From positions 1 to 34,834 of the forward strand of contig JAWVFG010000070.1 in assembly GCA_033856335.1 (NCBI GenBank): a stretch of 34,834 bases of DNA, read 5' to 3'. Shown piece by piece: positions 13,828 to 22,802 of this stretch. A program made the position numbers and the translations under genes. The number at the start of each line of letters is the position of its first letter. Within the stretch, counting starts at the first letter, position 1. The notes below the pieces were generated by a model. The model was not told the origin of the DNA. It did not search any database and saw nothing but the letters and a program-made list of their open reading frames with translations. This DNA comes from DASUPK01 sp033856335. Its GTDB lineage: Bacteria > Actinomycetota > Thermoleophilia > Solirubrobacterales > 70-9.

Positions 13828-15300
13828 TCAGCGACTCGCGGGGACGACGGCGATGTCCTCGAGGGCGAACTTCCCATTCGCCGTCTCGGGGTCGCCGAGC
13901 GGATAGTCGCCCGTGAAGCAGGCGTCGCAGTGCTTCTCGCGGGGCGTGCCGATCGCCTCGTAGACCGCGTCCATCGAGAGGTAGGCGAGCGAGTCCGCGC
14001 CGAGCTCCTCGGCGATCTCCTCGACCGTTCGGCCGTGGGCGATCATCTCCTCACGCGTCGACATGTCGATCCCGTAGTGGCAGGGGTGGCGAATCGGCGG
14101 GGCGGAGATGCGCAGGTGGACCTCCTTCGCACCCGCCTCCTTGAGCATCGCGACGATCTGCCTGGTCGTGTTGCCGCGGACGATCGAATCGTCCACGATC
14201 ACGATGCGCTTGCCCGCGACGATCTCCGGCAGGGGATTGAACTTCATGCGAAGGCCGTGCTTGCGCAGCTCCTGCCCAGGCTGGATGAAGGTGCGGCCGA
14301 CGTAGCGGTTCTTGATCAGCCCGTCGTCCTTGGGCAGGCCCGTCGCCCGTGCGAATCCATTGGCCATCGGATTGCCGGAGTCGGGCACCGAGATCACCAG
14401 GTCCGCATCGACGGGCGCCTCCTCCGCCAGCAGCTCGCCCATCCGCCCCCGGACCTCCTGCAGGACCCGGTTCTCCAGCCGGGAGTCGGGACGGGAGAAG
14501 TAGATGTGCTCGAAGACGCAGTGGGCCGGCTTCTCTCCGGTGATCACGGGCTTCAGCTCCAGGCCGCGGGCGGTCAGCGAGACCATCTCTCCGGGCTGGA
14601 CCTCACGGATCATCTGGGCGCCGATGATGTCGAAGGCGCAGCTCTCCGAGGCGACGACGAAGCACTCCGGGAAGCCGTCACCCGCCTGGATCTTGCCGAG
14701 GGCGAGCGGGCGCACCCCATGCGGGTCGCGGAAGGCGACCACGGCATGCTTGGTCATCACGACGGTCGAGTAGGCGCCCTCGAGCCTCGGCATGACCTCG
14801 GCGACCGCGTCCTCGATCCACTCCTGGCCCTCGCCCGCTCGGCGGGAGAGGAGGGCGGCCATGATCTCGGAGTCCGAGGTGCCGCGCAGCTGGACCCCCG
14901 CCTCGGTCAGCTCGTTGTAGAGCTCGACCGCATTCGTCAGGTTGCCGTTGTGGGCGAGCGCCAGCTCCCGGCCGTCGTCGCGCCAGACGGGCTGCGCGTT
15001 CTCCCACGCTCCCCCGCCGGTGGTCGAATAGCGGACGTGACCGATTGCCATGTCGCCCGAGAGCGCGCGCAGCTTCTCCTCGTCGAAGACCTGGGAGACG
15101 AGCCCGAGGTCGCGCAGGGTCGTGATGTGCCCCCCATCGCAGCTCGCGATCCCGGCCGACTCCTGCCCGCGGTGCTGGAGCGCGTAGAGGCCGAAGTAGG
15201 CGAGCCGGGCGACGTCGCGGCCGGGTGCGTATATGCCGAAGACCCCGCACTCATCGCGCGGGCCATCGCGATCGGGAACGTCTAAGCGCGCGTCGGTCAC
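13828..15300 (-). CDS. purF: Amidophosphoribosyltransferase PurF
   Basis: PurF makes phosphoribosylamine from PRPP and glutamine, the committed step. The N-terminal glutaminase domain begins at the nucleophile in DECGVFGIYAPG (C18 from GTG 15300), implying cleavage of a propeptide. It continues with LQHRGQESAGI, GHVRYSTTGG and ALAHNGNLTN. The C-terminal transferase has the PRPP loop RIVIVDDSIVRGNTTRQI. Cysteines in PAHCVF, RHPCHYG and KHCDAC match the four 4Fe-4S ligands of the Bacillus-type enzyme. TTG 15318 is an in-frame alternative with AGAGG just upstream, giving a propeptide six residues longer. Neither start has a good ribosome binding site. Confidence 0.96.
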   Translation of the reverse strand: MTDARLDVPDRDGPRDECGVFGIYAPGRDVARLAYFGLYALQHRGQESAGIASCDGGHITTLRDLGLVSQVFDEEKLRALSGDMAIGHVRYSTTGGGAWENAQPVWRDDGRELALAHNGNLTNAVELYNELTEAGVQLRGTSDSEIMAALLSRRAGEGQEWIEDAVAEVMPRLEGAYSTVVMTKHAVVAFRDPHGVRPLALGKIQAGDGFPECFVVASESCAFDIIGAQMIREVQPGEMVSLTARGLELKPVITGEKPAHCVFEHIYFSRPDSRLENRVLQEVRGRMGELLAEEAPVDADLVISVPDSGNPMANGFARATGLPKDDGLIKNRYVGRTFIQPGQELRKHGLRMKFNPLPEIVAGKRIVIVDDSIVRGNTTRQIVAMLKEAGAKEVHLRISAPPIRHPCHYGIDMSTREEMIAHGRTVEEIAEELGADSLAYLSMDAVYEAIGTPREKHCDACFTGDYPLGDPETANGKFALEDIAVVPASR

Positions 15301-15351
15301 GTGGAGGAGGTGTCTCAACCTCTGGAGATTGAAGTAGCGAGCAGGAGATCA

Positions 15352-15378
15352 GCCCGCACCCGGAGGGTAGCAGCGGGC
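15352..15378. terminator. Possible hairpin between the propeller gene and purF
   Basis: GCCCGC (15352-15357) pairs with GCGGGC (15373-15378), and inside it ACCC-GGA-GGGT forms a second stem. It lies in the 125-base gap (15301-15425) upstream of purF. No T-run follows on the minus strand, so it could instead be a processing or stability element. I see no clear promoter in this gap. Confidence 0.3.
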
Positions 15379-15425
15379 ACGGAGCGGCAAGAGGCCTCAA
15401 TCCGCCGCAAATTCGCGGATTTTGG

Positions 15426-16664
15426 CTAGTGCTTTTTCTTGCGGTGCTTGACCAGATGGATCGTGAGCTTCTTGCTGCTCTCCACCCCTGCCACACCGGA
15501 GGGGAGGAAGGTGACCCAGACCGCGACCTTCGCCTTGCCCTTCTTCTTCAGCTGCTTCGCCGTCTTGCCCTTCGGCTTCACCGCGAGCTTGAACGAGCTC
15601 GCCGCGGTCAGGGTGAGCCCCTGCAGCTTCACGCTGGCCGAGCCGGCCGTGATCGGCGGCGCCGTGTTCTGCAGCCCGACCTGACCGGGTCCGGGGACCT
15701 TGGCATTGATCGTTGCCGTCCCCTTCTTCTTCTTGCGCAGCACCGAGTTGATCGTGATCTTGTTCGATGGCGCGGCGGCCGGCAGGCATGGGTCGGTCGG
15801 GCCCGCGATGAGGCTGGGGTTCGAAGCCCCGCCGCCCAGGTTCGCCCGGCCGATGAAGTCGGTTGCGCCGGAGTTGCCCCAGAACACGTACTGGGGGTTG
15901 ACGGCCACGCCGCAGGGAGTGTTCGCAGCGGAGGTCGCACTCGGAATGAAGGTGTTGTTGGGGGTGCCCCCTCCCACGGGAGCGCGGCCGATCGCCTTGC
16001 TCCCTGCGCCCCAGTAGAGGTACGAGTTGTTGACCGCCAGACCGCAGCTCGGGGAGACGCCCGGAATGAAGTTGAGGTTGGGGCTCGATCCCTCGGCGCC
16101 GGCGCGGCCGATTCGCTGCCCGATCGACGCGTCGAGCCAGTAGACGAAGCTGTCATTCGCCGCAATCCCGCAGACCGTGGAGCCCGTGACGTTGATCAGG
16201 CTGGAGTTGGGCGCGCTCCCGTCGATGTTCGCGCGGCCGATCTTCGCCGTGCCGGTGTTTGCCCAGTAGATCCCATTGGTGTTCACCGCGATCGCGGATT
16301 GCGGCGTCGTCGCCGCGAAGTTGAGCCCGGCGGAGTTCGGGATGAAGCTGGAATTGACGCCGCTGCCGTCGAGATTGGCGCGTCCAATCGAGCTGGTGGC
16401 GCCGCTGCCCTGGGTCCAGTAGATGTGCTTGGAGTCGACCGCGACCCCATGCACGTTGGTGAGGCCGGTGACGAAGGCGTTGTTGACACCCGTGCCGTTC
16501 AGCTTCGCCCGCCCGATGGTCGTCTGCCCGGAGCTGGCCCAGTAGACGAAGTTCGCGCTCGCGAGCGGGGGCAGGAGCAGCAGCGCAATTGCTGCCAGCA
16601 GCCCCGCGACGGCGACCGCGGTGGCGTGCCTGTGCGGCGGATTCTGTGGACGGGACCGGGACAT
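15426..16664 (-). CDS. Secreted YWTD-like beta-propeller protein with Lys-rich C-terminal domain
   Basis: The 412-residue protein has an N-terminal signal peptide (about 1-37, VAGLLAAIALLLLPPLASA). It then has six or so repeats of about 45 residues with the pattern IYW...IGRANLDGSGVN: FVYWASSGQ, IYWTQGSG, IYWANTGT, VYWLDASI, LYWGAGSK, VFWGNSGA. These resemble the YWTD beta-propeller of LDL-receptor-type proteins. The last 110 residues form an all-beta, Lys-rich domain (KKKKGTATINAKVPGPGQVGL ... KLTIHLVKHRKKKH), a kind I associate with Thermoleophilia surface proteins. ATG 16664 has a G-run about eight bases before it. The function is unknown. Its place between purL and purF, on the same strand, is odd for an exported protein. 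Confidence 0.8.
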   Translation of the reverse strand: MSRSRPQNPPHRHATAVAVAGLLAAIALLLLPPLASANFVYWASSGQTTIGRAKLNGTGVNNAFVTGLTNVHGVAVDSKHIYWTQGSGATSSIGRANLDGSGVNSSFIPNSAGLNFAATTPQSAIAVNTNGIYWANTGTAKIGRANIDGSAPNSSLINVTGSTVCGIAANDSFVYWLDASIGQRIGRAGAEGSSPNLNFIPGVSPSCGLAVNNSYLYWGAGSKAIGRAPVGGGTPNNTFIPSATSAANTPCGVAVNPQYVFWGNSGATDFIGRANLGGGASNPSLIAGPTDPCLPAAAPSNKITINSVLRKKKKGTATINAKVPGPGQVGLQNTAPPITAGSASVKLQGLTLTAASSFKLAVKPKGKTAKQLKKKGKAKVAVWVTFLPSGVAGVESSKKLTIHLVKHRKKKH

Positions 16665-16716
16665 CTCAGCTACCCCCCAAACACGCGGAGAGCCTATCCG
16701 TCGCGGTGTTCGCCAA

Positions 16717-18957
16717 TCAGATCCGCTGATCGAGGGAGCGCCAGGCTCGCTCGGCGTCCGCGAGGGCCACTGAGACGTCCCGCTCGGCCGCGGCGATCGA
16801 GATTCCCTCACCGGAGACCGTGCCGATCTCGACGGCCTCCGCTCCGGCCACCCGTGCTCGCTCCATCAGCTCCGCCGCACCCTCCGCCGTGACGGCGAGC
16901 ACGATCCCGCCGGGCCCTTCTCCGAACAGGCATGTCTCGCCCGAGCCGCCGCGCAGCTCCACAAGAGGGTCGAGGTCGACCTCGATGCCCGTGCCGGCGG
17001 CGATCGCCATCTCGGCCAGCGCGCAGGCGAGTCCGCCGTCGCTGACGTCGTGCGCCGCGGAGGGAACCCCATCGCGGACCAGTTCCCTGACGAGGCCCAG
17101 CGCGTCGGCCACCGCGGCGATCGCGGGCTGTGGCAGGCCGGCGTCGAGCTCACCGCGCTGCTTGGCGAGCTCGGAGCCCGCCAGCGAGGGCGAGAACGGG
17201 CCGACCAGGATCAGCCGGTCGCCCTCTCGCGGCGCCAGCCCCGGGGCCCGCGCCGGATCGGGCAGCTCGCCGACCATCCCGACCACCGGCGTCGGGTAGA
17301 TCGGCCCCTGCTCGGTCTCGTTGTAGAGGGAGACATTCCCCCCGACCACGGGAACGCCGAGCGCAAGACACGCATCCGCCAGGCCCCGCACGGCTCGCTC
17401 GAGCTGCCAGGCGACGTTGGGCTTCTCGGGGTTGCCGAAGTTGAGGCAGTTGGTCAGGCCGAGCGGATCGGCCCCGACGCAGGCCAGATTCTGGGCGCAT
17501 TCGAGCACGGCCTCGACCGTCCCCGCATATGGATCGCATGCGACCCGGCGCCCGTTCCCGTCGATCGCCACCGCGATCGCCCGGTCGGACTCGGGGAGCA
17601 TCAGCACCGCGGCGTCGGCCGCCTCCGGCCGCCTGACGGTGCGCGAGCCGACCACGGAGTCGTACTGCTCGAAGGCCCAGCGCTTCGAGGCCACGTCGGA
17701 TGAGCCGAGCAGCGCGCAGAGGATCGCCGAGGGATCGCTCGGGTCGGCCGACCCGCCTGCGCTGAGCGCGACGCTCTCGCCGAGCGTCTCGGTGTTGCCG
17801 TACATCCAGCCGGCGGGCTCCTCGGGCTCGAGGTCATAGAGCGGGCAGCCGTCAACAAGCACCGAGACCGGCACGTCGCCGACCTCCACCCCGTCGTCGA
17901 GCACCCGCAGATTGCCGCTGTCGGTGATCTCGCCGATTGCCGCGGCGCCGGTCTGCCAGCGCTCGCAGGTCGCCACCACCTCGTCGAGCCGCGACGGCTC
18001 CACCACCGCGAGCATTCGCTCCTGGGACTCGGAGATCATCACCTCGAACGGCTCCAGATCCTGCTCGCGCAGAGGCACCCTGGAGACGTCGATGTCGATC
18101 CCCACCTCGCCCTTGGACGCCATCTCGCCCGCGGAGGAGGTCAGTCCGGCGGCGACCAGGTCCTGGAGCGAGACGAGCAGCCCGCGCTCCAGCAACTCGA
18201 GGCAGCACTCGAGCAGCTTCGATTCCTCGAACGGGTCGCCGATCTGGACGCTGGGCCGCTTGCTGTCGTCGCCGGCCTCGAGCTCCGCCGAGGCCAGGAC
18301 GGAGGCGCCGCCGATGCCGTCCCTTCCGGTCGACGCCCCCATGATCACCAGCAGGTTCCCCGGGCCCGCGGCCGCCGAGCGGATCATCTCGTCGGTTCGC
18401 GCCAGCCCGACGCACATCGCATTGATCAGGCAGTTGTGCTCGTACGACGGCTCGAAGTAGACCTCCCCGCCCACCGTCGGCACCCCGATCGAGTTGCCGT
18501 AATGGCCGATCCCGGCGACGGCCCCTTCGAGCAGGTAGCGCGACCGCTCCGAGGAGAGCTCGCCGAAGCGCAGTGAGTCGAGGATGGCTATCGGGCGCGC
18601 GCCGATCGCGAAGACGTCCCGGAGGATCCCCCCGACGCCGGTGGCCGCACCCTGGAATGGCTCGACCGCGCTCGGGTGGTTGTGTGACTCGACCTTGAAG
18701 GCGACTGCGTAGCCGTTGCCGACGTCGACTGCGCCGGCGTTCTCGCCCGGCCCCATCACCACCCGCTCGCCCTCGGTCGGAAGCTGCCCCAGCAGCTTGC
18801 GCGAGTGCTTGTAGGCGCAGTGCTCCGACCAGAGCAGCGAGAACATCGCCAGCTCGACCTCGTTCGGGTCGCGGCCGAGCAGCTCGGTGATCCGGGCGTA
18901 CTCGAAGTCGGTGAGCCCCAGCTCGCGGTGGCGGCTCTCGGAGACCTCCGCGCTCAC
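16717..18957 (-). CDS. purL: FGAM synthase large subunit PurL (small type)
   Basis: PurL converts FGAR to FGAM with ATP, using ammonia delivered by PurQ with PurS as adaptor. The 746-residue length fits the three-subunit form. Motifs include LGLTDFEYARITELLGRDPNEVELAMFSLLWSEHCAYKHS, with the conserved His, then KVESHNHPSAVEPFQGAATGVGG, GNSIGVPTVGGEV, SLQDLVAAGLTSS and VPVVGGNVSLYNET. GTG 18957 overlaps the purQ stop in GTGA, which supports this start over longer readings that run into purQ. Confidence 0.97.
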   Translation of the reverse strand: MSAEVSESRHRELGLTDFEYARITELLGRDPNEVELAMFSLLWSEHCAYKHSRKLLGQLPTEGERVVMGPGENAGAVDVGNGYAVAFKVESHNHPSAVEPFQGAATGVGGILRDVFAIGARPIAILDSLRFGELSSERSRYLLEGAVAGIGHYGNSIGVPTVGGEVYFEPSYEHNCLINAMCVGLARTDEMIRSAAAGPGNLLVIMGASTGRDGIGGASVLASAELEAGDDSKRPSVQIGDPFEESKLLECCLELLERGLLVSLQDLVAAGLTSSAGEMASKGEVGIDIDVSRVPLREQDLEPFEVMISESQERMLAVVEPSRLDEVVATCERWQTGAAAIGEITDSGNLRVLDDGVEVGDVPVSVLVDGCPLYDLEPEEPAGWMYGNTETLGESVALSAGGSADPSDPSAILCALLGSSDVASKRWAFEQYDSVVGSRTVRRPEAADAAVLMLPESDRAIAVAIDGNGRRVACDPYAGTVEAVLECAQNLACVGADPLGLTNCLNFGNPEKPNVAWQLERAVRGLADACLALGVPVVGGNVSLYNETEQGPIYPTPVVGMVGELPDPARAPGLAPREGDRLILVGPFSPSLAGSELAKQRGELDAGLPQPAIAAVADALGLVRELVRDGVPSAAHDVSDGGLACALAEMAIAAGTGIEVDLDPLVELRGGSGETCLFGEGPGGIVLAVTAEGAAELMERARVAGAEAVEIGTVSGEGISIAAAERDVSVALADAERAWRSLDQRI

Positions 18958-19655
18958 GCCGCGGAGACGGGAGGGCGCGCGTCGGCGCGGACCGTAATCG
19001 GATGGGCGCCGGCGAGCGCGCGGAACAGTGCGAGGCCGTCGTCCGAGCACGTGAGCGGGTCCACGGCGTGTTCGGGATGCGGCATCAGGCCGAGCACGTT
19101 CCCGGCCTCGTTGACCACCCCGGCGATGTCGCGGACGCTGCCGTTCGGGTTCTCGCCCGGCGCGTACCGGAAGGCGATCTGACCGTTCGCCTCCATCCGG
19201 CCGAGGTCCTCACTCGGGGCGAAGTAGCGCCCGCTCATGTGCTTGACGGGGATCGAGAGGCGCTCGCCCGCGCTCATGGCCGAGCCGAACGGACCACTGA
19301 AGTCCTCGGTGGTGAGCTCGACCTGCCGGCAGATGAAGAGCAGCCCCTCATTGGGCAGCAGGGCGCCGGGCAGGAGCCCGGCTTCGCAGAGCACCTGGAA
19401 GCCGTTGCAGATGCCGAGCACCGGACCGCCCTCGGCCGCAAAGCGCGAGACCGCCTCCATCGCGGGCGAGAAGCGCGCGATCGCTCCGGCGCGCAGGTAG
19501 TCGCCATAGGAGAAGCCGCCGGGGACGACCACGCCGTCCAACCCCGAGAGATCCGTCTCCTCGTGCCAGACCAGCCTGCCCTCGCCGGTGTGCTCCACAG
19601 CGGCCAGCGCGTCGCGCTCGTCGCAGGAGCCCGGGAACTGAACCACACCGATCAC
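18954..19655 (-). CDS. purQ: FGAM synthase glutaminase subunit PurQ
   Basis: PurQ hydrolyses glutamine to supply ammonia to PurL. The 233-residue class I amidotransferase shows VVQFPGSCDERDA, VVPGGFSYGDYLRAGAIARFSP, the nucleophile in VLGICNGFQVL, and the His-Glu pair in LMPHPEHAVDP. Both ends overlap neighbours: GTG 19655 overlaps the purS stop and its own stop overlaps the purL start. The three complex subunits are therefore translated together. Confidence 0.97.
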   Translation of the reverse strand: MIGVVQFPGSCDERDALAAVEHTGEGRLVWHEETDLSGLDGVVVPGGFSYGDYLRAGAIARFSPAMEAVSRFAAEGGPVLGICNGFQVLCEAGLLPGALLPNEGLLFICRQVELTTEDFSGPFGSAMSAGERLSIPVKHMSGRYFAPSEDLGRMEANGQIAFRYAPGENPNGSVRDIAGVVNEAGNVLGLMPHPEHAVDPLTCSDDGLALFRALAGAHPITVRADARPPVSAA

Positions 19656-19891
19656 TGCTCGAGCTCCACCTCGAAGTCCTCGATCAGGGGATTGGCGAGC
19701 AGCTTCTCGCAGAGCGCGTCCAGTTTGGTCGGATCGTCGGTCTCGAGCTCGACCAGGCGGCCGATGCGCACGTCGTGGACGCCGTCGAACCCCAGCGCCG
19801 GAAGCGCACGCTCCACGGCCTTCCCCTGCGGGTCGAGAATGCCCTCCTTGGGCCGGATCAGGACCTTGGCCTTCACCGGGTCAGGGTACAA
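19652..19891 (-). CDS. purS: FGAM synthase adaptor PurS
   Basis: PurS is the small dimeric subunit that docks PurQ onto PurL. The sequence KAKVLIRPKEGILDPQGKAVERALPALGF, VRIGRLVELE and CEKLLANPLIEDFEVELEQ is typical. Two starts compete. TTG 19891 has GAGG four bases upstream and gives 79 residues. GTG 19876 gives 74 residues and fits the usual MKAKV beginning but lacks a nearby ribosome binding site. I use TTG 19891 because of that site. The gap to purC is six bases. Confidence 0.95.
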   Translation of the reverse strand: MYPDPVKAKVLIRPKEGILDPQGKAVERALPALGFDGVHDVRIGRLVELETDDPTKLDALCEKLLANPLIEDFEVELEQ

Positions 19892-19897
19892 GCGACC

Positions 19898-20752
19898 TCA
19901 GTCGAGGCTTCGGCCGGTGACCTTCTCGAACGCCTCGACGTACTTGGCCCGGGTGTTCTGCACGACTTCCTCTGGCAGCTCGGGCCCCGGATCGGTGTGG
20001 TCCCAGCCGATCGAGTCTGAGTAGTCGCGGACGTACTGCTTGTCGAACGAAGCCTGGGAGCGGCCGGGCTGGTAATCGTCGGCGGGCCAGAAGCGCGAGG
20101 AGTCCGGCGTCAGCACCTCGTCGCCCAGGACGACGTCCGCGCCCGGCGAGCTGCCGAACTCGAACTTCGTGTCGGCGACGATGATCCCGCGCTCGGCGGC
20201 ATGGTCGGCCGCCCTCCGGTAGATCTCGATCGAGACCCGGCGCAGCTCCTCCATCAGCGGCCGGTCGCCGATCATCTCGGCGGCGCGGTCGAAGTCGATG
20301 TTCTCGTCGTGCTCGCCGAGCTCCGCCTTGGTCGCCGGGGTGAAGATCGGCTCGGGCAGCTTGTCCGATTCGGTCAGGCCCTCCGGCAGCTCGATGCCGC
20401 AGATCTCTCCCGACTCGCGGTACTCCTTCCACCCGGAGCCCGAGAGGTAGCCGCGCACCACGCACTCGACGGGGAACATCTCGAGGCGCTTGACCCGCAT
20501 GCCCCGCCCGGCCGCCTCGGGCGGCACGTCCTCGGAGATGAAGTGGTTGGGGACGATGTCGCCCGTCAGCTCGAACCAGAAGAGGGACATCTGGGTGAGG
20601 ACCTTGCCCTTGTCCGGGATCGCGGTGGGCAGGATCACGTCGTAGACGGAGATCCGGTCCGAGGCGACCATGATCAGCTCGTCGCCGTCCTCGTAGATCT
20701 CCCGGACCTTGCCGGAGGCATGGAGCCGCAGATCGGCCAGCGATGGCGTCAT
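19898..20752 (-). CDS. purC: SAICAR synthetase PurC
   Basis: PurC couples CAIR with aspartate using ATP to form SAICAR. The 284-residue protein has the family motifs SGKVREIYEDGDELIMVASDRISVYDVILP, VECVVRGYLSGSGWKEY, LPEPIFTPATKAE, IIVADTKFEFG and GDEVLTPDSSRFWPADDY. Its ATG at 20752 overlaps the stop of the glutaredoxin-like gene in ATGA. Confidence 0.97.
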   Translation of the reverse strand: MTPSLADLRLHASGKVREIYEDGDELIMVASDRISVYDVILPTAIPDKGKVLTQMSLFWFELTGDIVPNHFISEDVPPEAAGRGMRVKRLEMFPVECVVRGYLSGSGWKEYRESGEICGIELPEGLTESDKLPEPIFTPATKAELGEHDENIDFDRAAEMIGDRPLMEELRRVSIEIYRRAADHAAERGIIVADTKFEFGSSPGADVVLGDEVLTPDSSRFWPADDYQPGRSQASFDKQYVRDYSDSIGWDHTDPGPELPEEVVQNTRAKYVEAFEKVTGRSLD

Positions 20753-21054
20753 CCGCCGCCGACCTCGGGCTGATAGGCCGGGTGAGCCTTGGCCCAGTCG
20801 ACGATCTTGCCCGAGCTGACCACCGTCCTGCCCTCGTCGAGGACCAGCACCGGCAGGTTAATCTGCCCGGTCAGCTCCCTGACCTCCTCGCGGCCGCGAC
20901 GACGCTCACCCCAGGTCCAGGGCATCAACCGGTAGCCCGGGAGGTCGCGGACCTCGTACTCGTATCCGGCCTCATCGAGCGCCTTGGCCGCGCGACCGCA
21001 GGCGTGCCCGATGGCGGCATGGGATTTCTTCTGGCCGCAGGTGTAGAGGATCAC
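20749..21054 (-). CDS. Small glutaredoxin/GST-N-like thioredoxin-fold protein
   Basis: The 101-residue protein opens MILYTCGQKKSH, a first beta strand followed by a Cys at the place of the glutaredoxin active site. The CxxC partner is missing (C6-G-Q-K), so it would be monothiol-like or GST-like. It continues EVRDLPGYRL, INLPVLVLDEG (the cis-Pro loop) and VVSSGKIVDWAKAHP, as in glutathione S-transferase N-terminal domains. A second Cys (C19) lies in helix 1. It overlaps both neighbours (purB end, purC start), so it is a true member of the purine operon. Its role there is unknown. Confidence 0.82.
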   Translation of the reverse strand: MILYTCGQKKSHAAIGHACGRAAKALDEAGYEYEVRDLPGYRLMPWTWGERRRGREEVRELTGQINLPVLVLDEGRTVVSSGKIVDWAKAHPAYQPEVGGG

Positions 21055-22334
21055 GGCGCAAGACTATCCAGGCGCGCGATCACCTCGGGAACGTGCTCGA
21101 GGTACGCCCGGTAGTCGAAGACGGCGTCGAGATCGAGCTGGGGCGCGGCCGCCGCGATCAGCTCGCGAAAGCTCGTCCCCTCGTCCCAGGCTCGCTGGGC
21201 GCTCTCCTGAACGAGCCGGTATGCGTCGTCCCGGGTCATCCCGGAGTCGACCAGGGCGGTCAGCGCGCGCTGGCTGAAGAGCGCGCCGTGAGTGAGCTCG
21301 ATGTTCTCCAGCATGCGGTCGGTGTGCACCGTCATCCCCTCGACGATCCGTGTGGCGATGTCCTGCATGTAGTCGAGTGCGATCGTCGCGTCGGGCAGGA
21401 CGACGCGCTCGGCGCCGGAGTGCGAGATGTCTCGCTCGTGCCAGAGCGCGATGTTCTCGAGCCCGACCTGCGAGTAGCCGCGCAGGACCCGCGCCAGGCC
21501 GGTGATCCGCTCCGCCAGGATCGGATTGCGCTTGTGCGGCATCGCGGAGGAGCCCTTCTGGCCGGCGCCGAACGGCTCCTCGACCTCGCGCACCTCGGTG
21601 CGCTGGAGGTTGCGGATCTCCGTGGCGAAGCGCTCGAGCCCCCCGCCGGCGATCGCGATGCGGGCCAGCACCACCGAGTGGCGGTCCCGCGGTACGACCT
21701 GGGTGGAGACGTCCTCCCGCGCCAGTCCGAGTGCCTCCATAACCCGCGCCTCGGCGGACGGCGGGATCGACGCGTAGGTCCCGACGGCGCCGGAGAGCTT
21801 GCCGACGGCGACCTGCTCGAAGGCGCCGGTGAGGCGCTGGAGGTTGCGGTCCGCCTCGAAGGCGAAGCTCGCCAGGCGCAGTCCGAAGGTGGTGGGCTCG
21901 GCGTGCACGCCGTGGGTGCGTCCGACGCAGAGCGTCTCGGCGAACTCCCTGGCCCTCGCAACCAGGGCGTCACGATAGGCGCGGGCGCCGAGAAGCACGA
22001 TCTCTCCGGCGTCCGAGAGCTGCAGCGCGAGCGCCGTGTCAAGCACGTCCGAGGAGGTCAGGCCGTAATGAAGCCAGCGCCCCTCGTCGCCGATCGAGCT
22101 CGAGACGACGTCGACGAACGCGGCGACGTCGTGACCCGTCGTCCGCTCACGCTCCTCGACCGCCTCCACCGTGAACGAAGCCTTCTCGCGGCAGGCCCTG
22201 GCCGCCTCCTCGGGCACGGCGCCCTCGGCCGCCCAGGCATCCGTCGCCGCCAGCTCGACTTTGAGCCACGTCTCCATCCGGCGCTGCTGGGTCCAGACGG
22301 CGCCGATCTCGTCGCGTGTGTAGCGCGGGATCAC
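21051..22334 (-). CDS. purB: Adenylosuccinate lyase PurB
   Basis: PurB removes fumarate from SAICAR and from adenylosuccinate. The 427-residue protein shows the superfamily signature GSSAMPHKRNP, the substrate-binding HYGLTSSDVLDTAL, GRTHGVHAEPTTFG with a catalytic His, and WHERDISHSGAERVVLPD. ATG 22334 lies three bases after purE. The stop overlaps the glutaredoxin-like gene by four bases. Confidence 0.97.
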   Translation of the reverse strand: MIPRYTRDEIGAVWTQQRRMETWLKVELAATDAWAAEGAVPEEAARACREKASFTVEAVEERERTTGHDVAAFVDVVSSSIGDEGRWLHYGLTSSDVLDTALALQLSDAGEIVLLGARAYRDALVARAREFAETLCVGRTHGVHAEPTTFGLRLASFAFEADRNLQRLTGAFEQVAVGKLSGAVGTYASIPPSAEARVMEALGLAREDVSTQVVPRDRHSVVLARIAIAGGGLERFATEIRNLQRTEVREVEEPFGAGQKGSSAMPHKRNPILAERITGLARVLRGYSQVGLENIALWHERDISHSGAERVVLPDATIALDYMQDIATRIVEGMTVHTDRMLENIELTHGALFSQRALTALVDSGMTRDDAYRLVQESAQRAWDEGTSFRELIAAAAPQLDLDAVFDYRAYLEHVPEVIARLDSLAP

Positions 22335-22337
22335 GTC

Positions 22338-22802
22338 CTAAGCATTGACGATCCGGACCGCCAGCAATCCTGCGTTCTTTGCCCCGTCGATCGCGACGCA
22401 GCCGACCGGAACGCCCGGCGGCATCTGCACAGCCGAAAGCAGCGCGTCCAGGCCGCCCAGGTTCTTGCCCGAGATCGGCACCCCGATGACCGGCAGGTCG
22501 GTGTGCGAGGCGGCAAAGCCGGGCAGTGCGGCGGACATCCCGGCGCCCGCGATGATGACCTTCAGGCCCCGCATCCGCGCGTTGGTGCAGTAATCGCCGG
22601 TCGCCACGGGGTCGCGATGGGCGCTGAGGACGCGCACCTCATAGCGGATGCCGTGGTCCTGGAGCGCCTCGCCGGCCGGCTGCAGCTTGGGCTTGTCGTT
22701 CTTGGAGCCCATGATGATCCCCACCAGCGGAGCGTCGACCTCGATCTCCTCGAACGCCTCCTGGACCTCGGGCATCGTCTCGGCAACCTCGCCCTCGGGC
22801 AT
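22338..22802 (-). CDS. purE: N5-CAIR mutase / AIR carboxylase PurE, variant active site
   Basis: PurE carries out the carboxyl step between AIR and CAIR. The 154-residue protein has an unusual acidic N-terminal stretch of about 25 residues before the core LVGIIMGSKNDKPKL. It continues VRVLSAHRDP (catalytic His62 kept, the usual Thr replaced by Asp), KVIIAGAGMSAALPG, LPVIGVPISG, GLDALLSAVQMPPGVPVG and NAGLLAVRI. In classical class I enzymes the glycine-rich loop reads GGAAHLPG; here it is GMSAALPG, lacking the conserved His. No purK is seen in this window. The family is certain, the subclass is not. Confidence 0.93.
   Translation of the reverse strand: MPEGEVAETMPEVQEAFEEIEVDAPLVGIIMGSKNDKPKLQPAGEALQDHGIRYEVRVLSAHRDPVATGDYCTNARMRGLKVIIAGAGMSAALPGFAASHTDLPVIGVPISGKNLGGLDALLSAVQMPPGVPVGCVAIDGAKNAGLLAVRIVNA

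Noticed and set aside
13795..15285. Long open frame on the plus strand opposite purF (about 496 codons)
   Set aside because: It is antisense to a gene with clear PurF motifs, its composition is Arg/Asp/His-rich as expected from a GC-biased shadow frame, and it shows no family motif.
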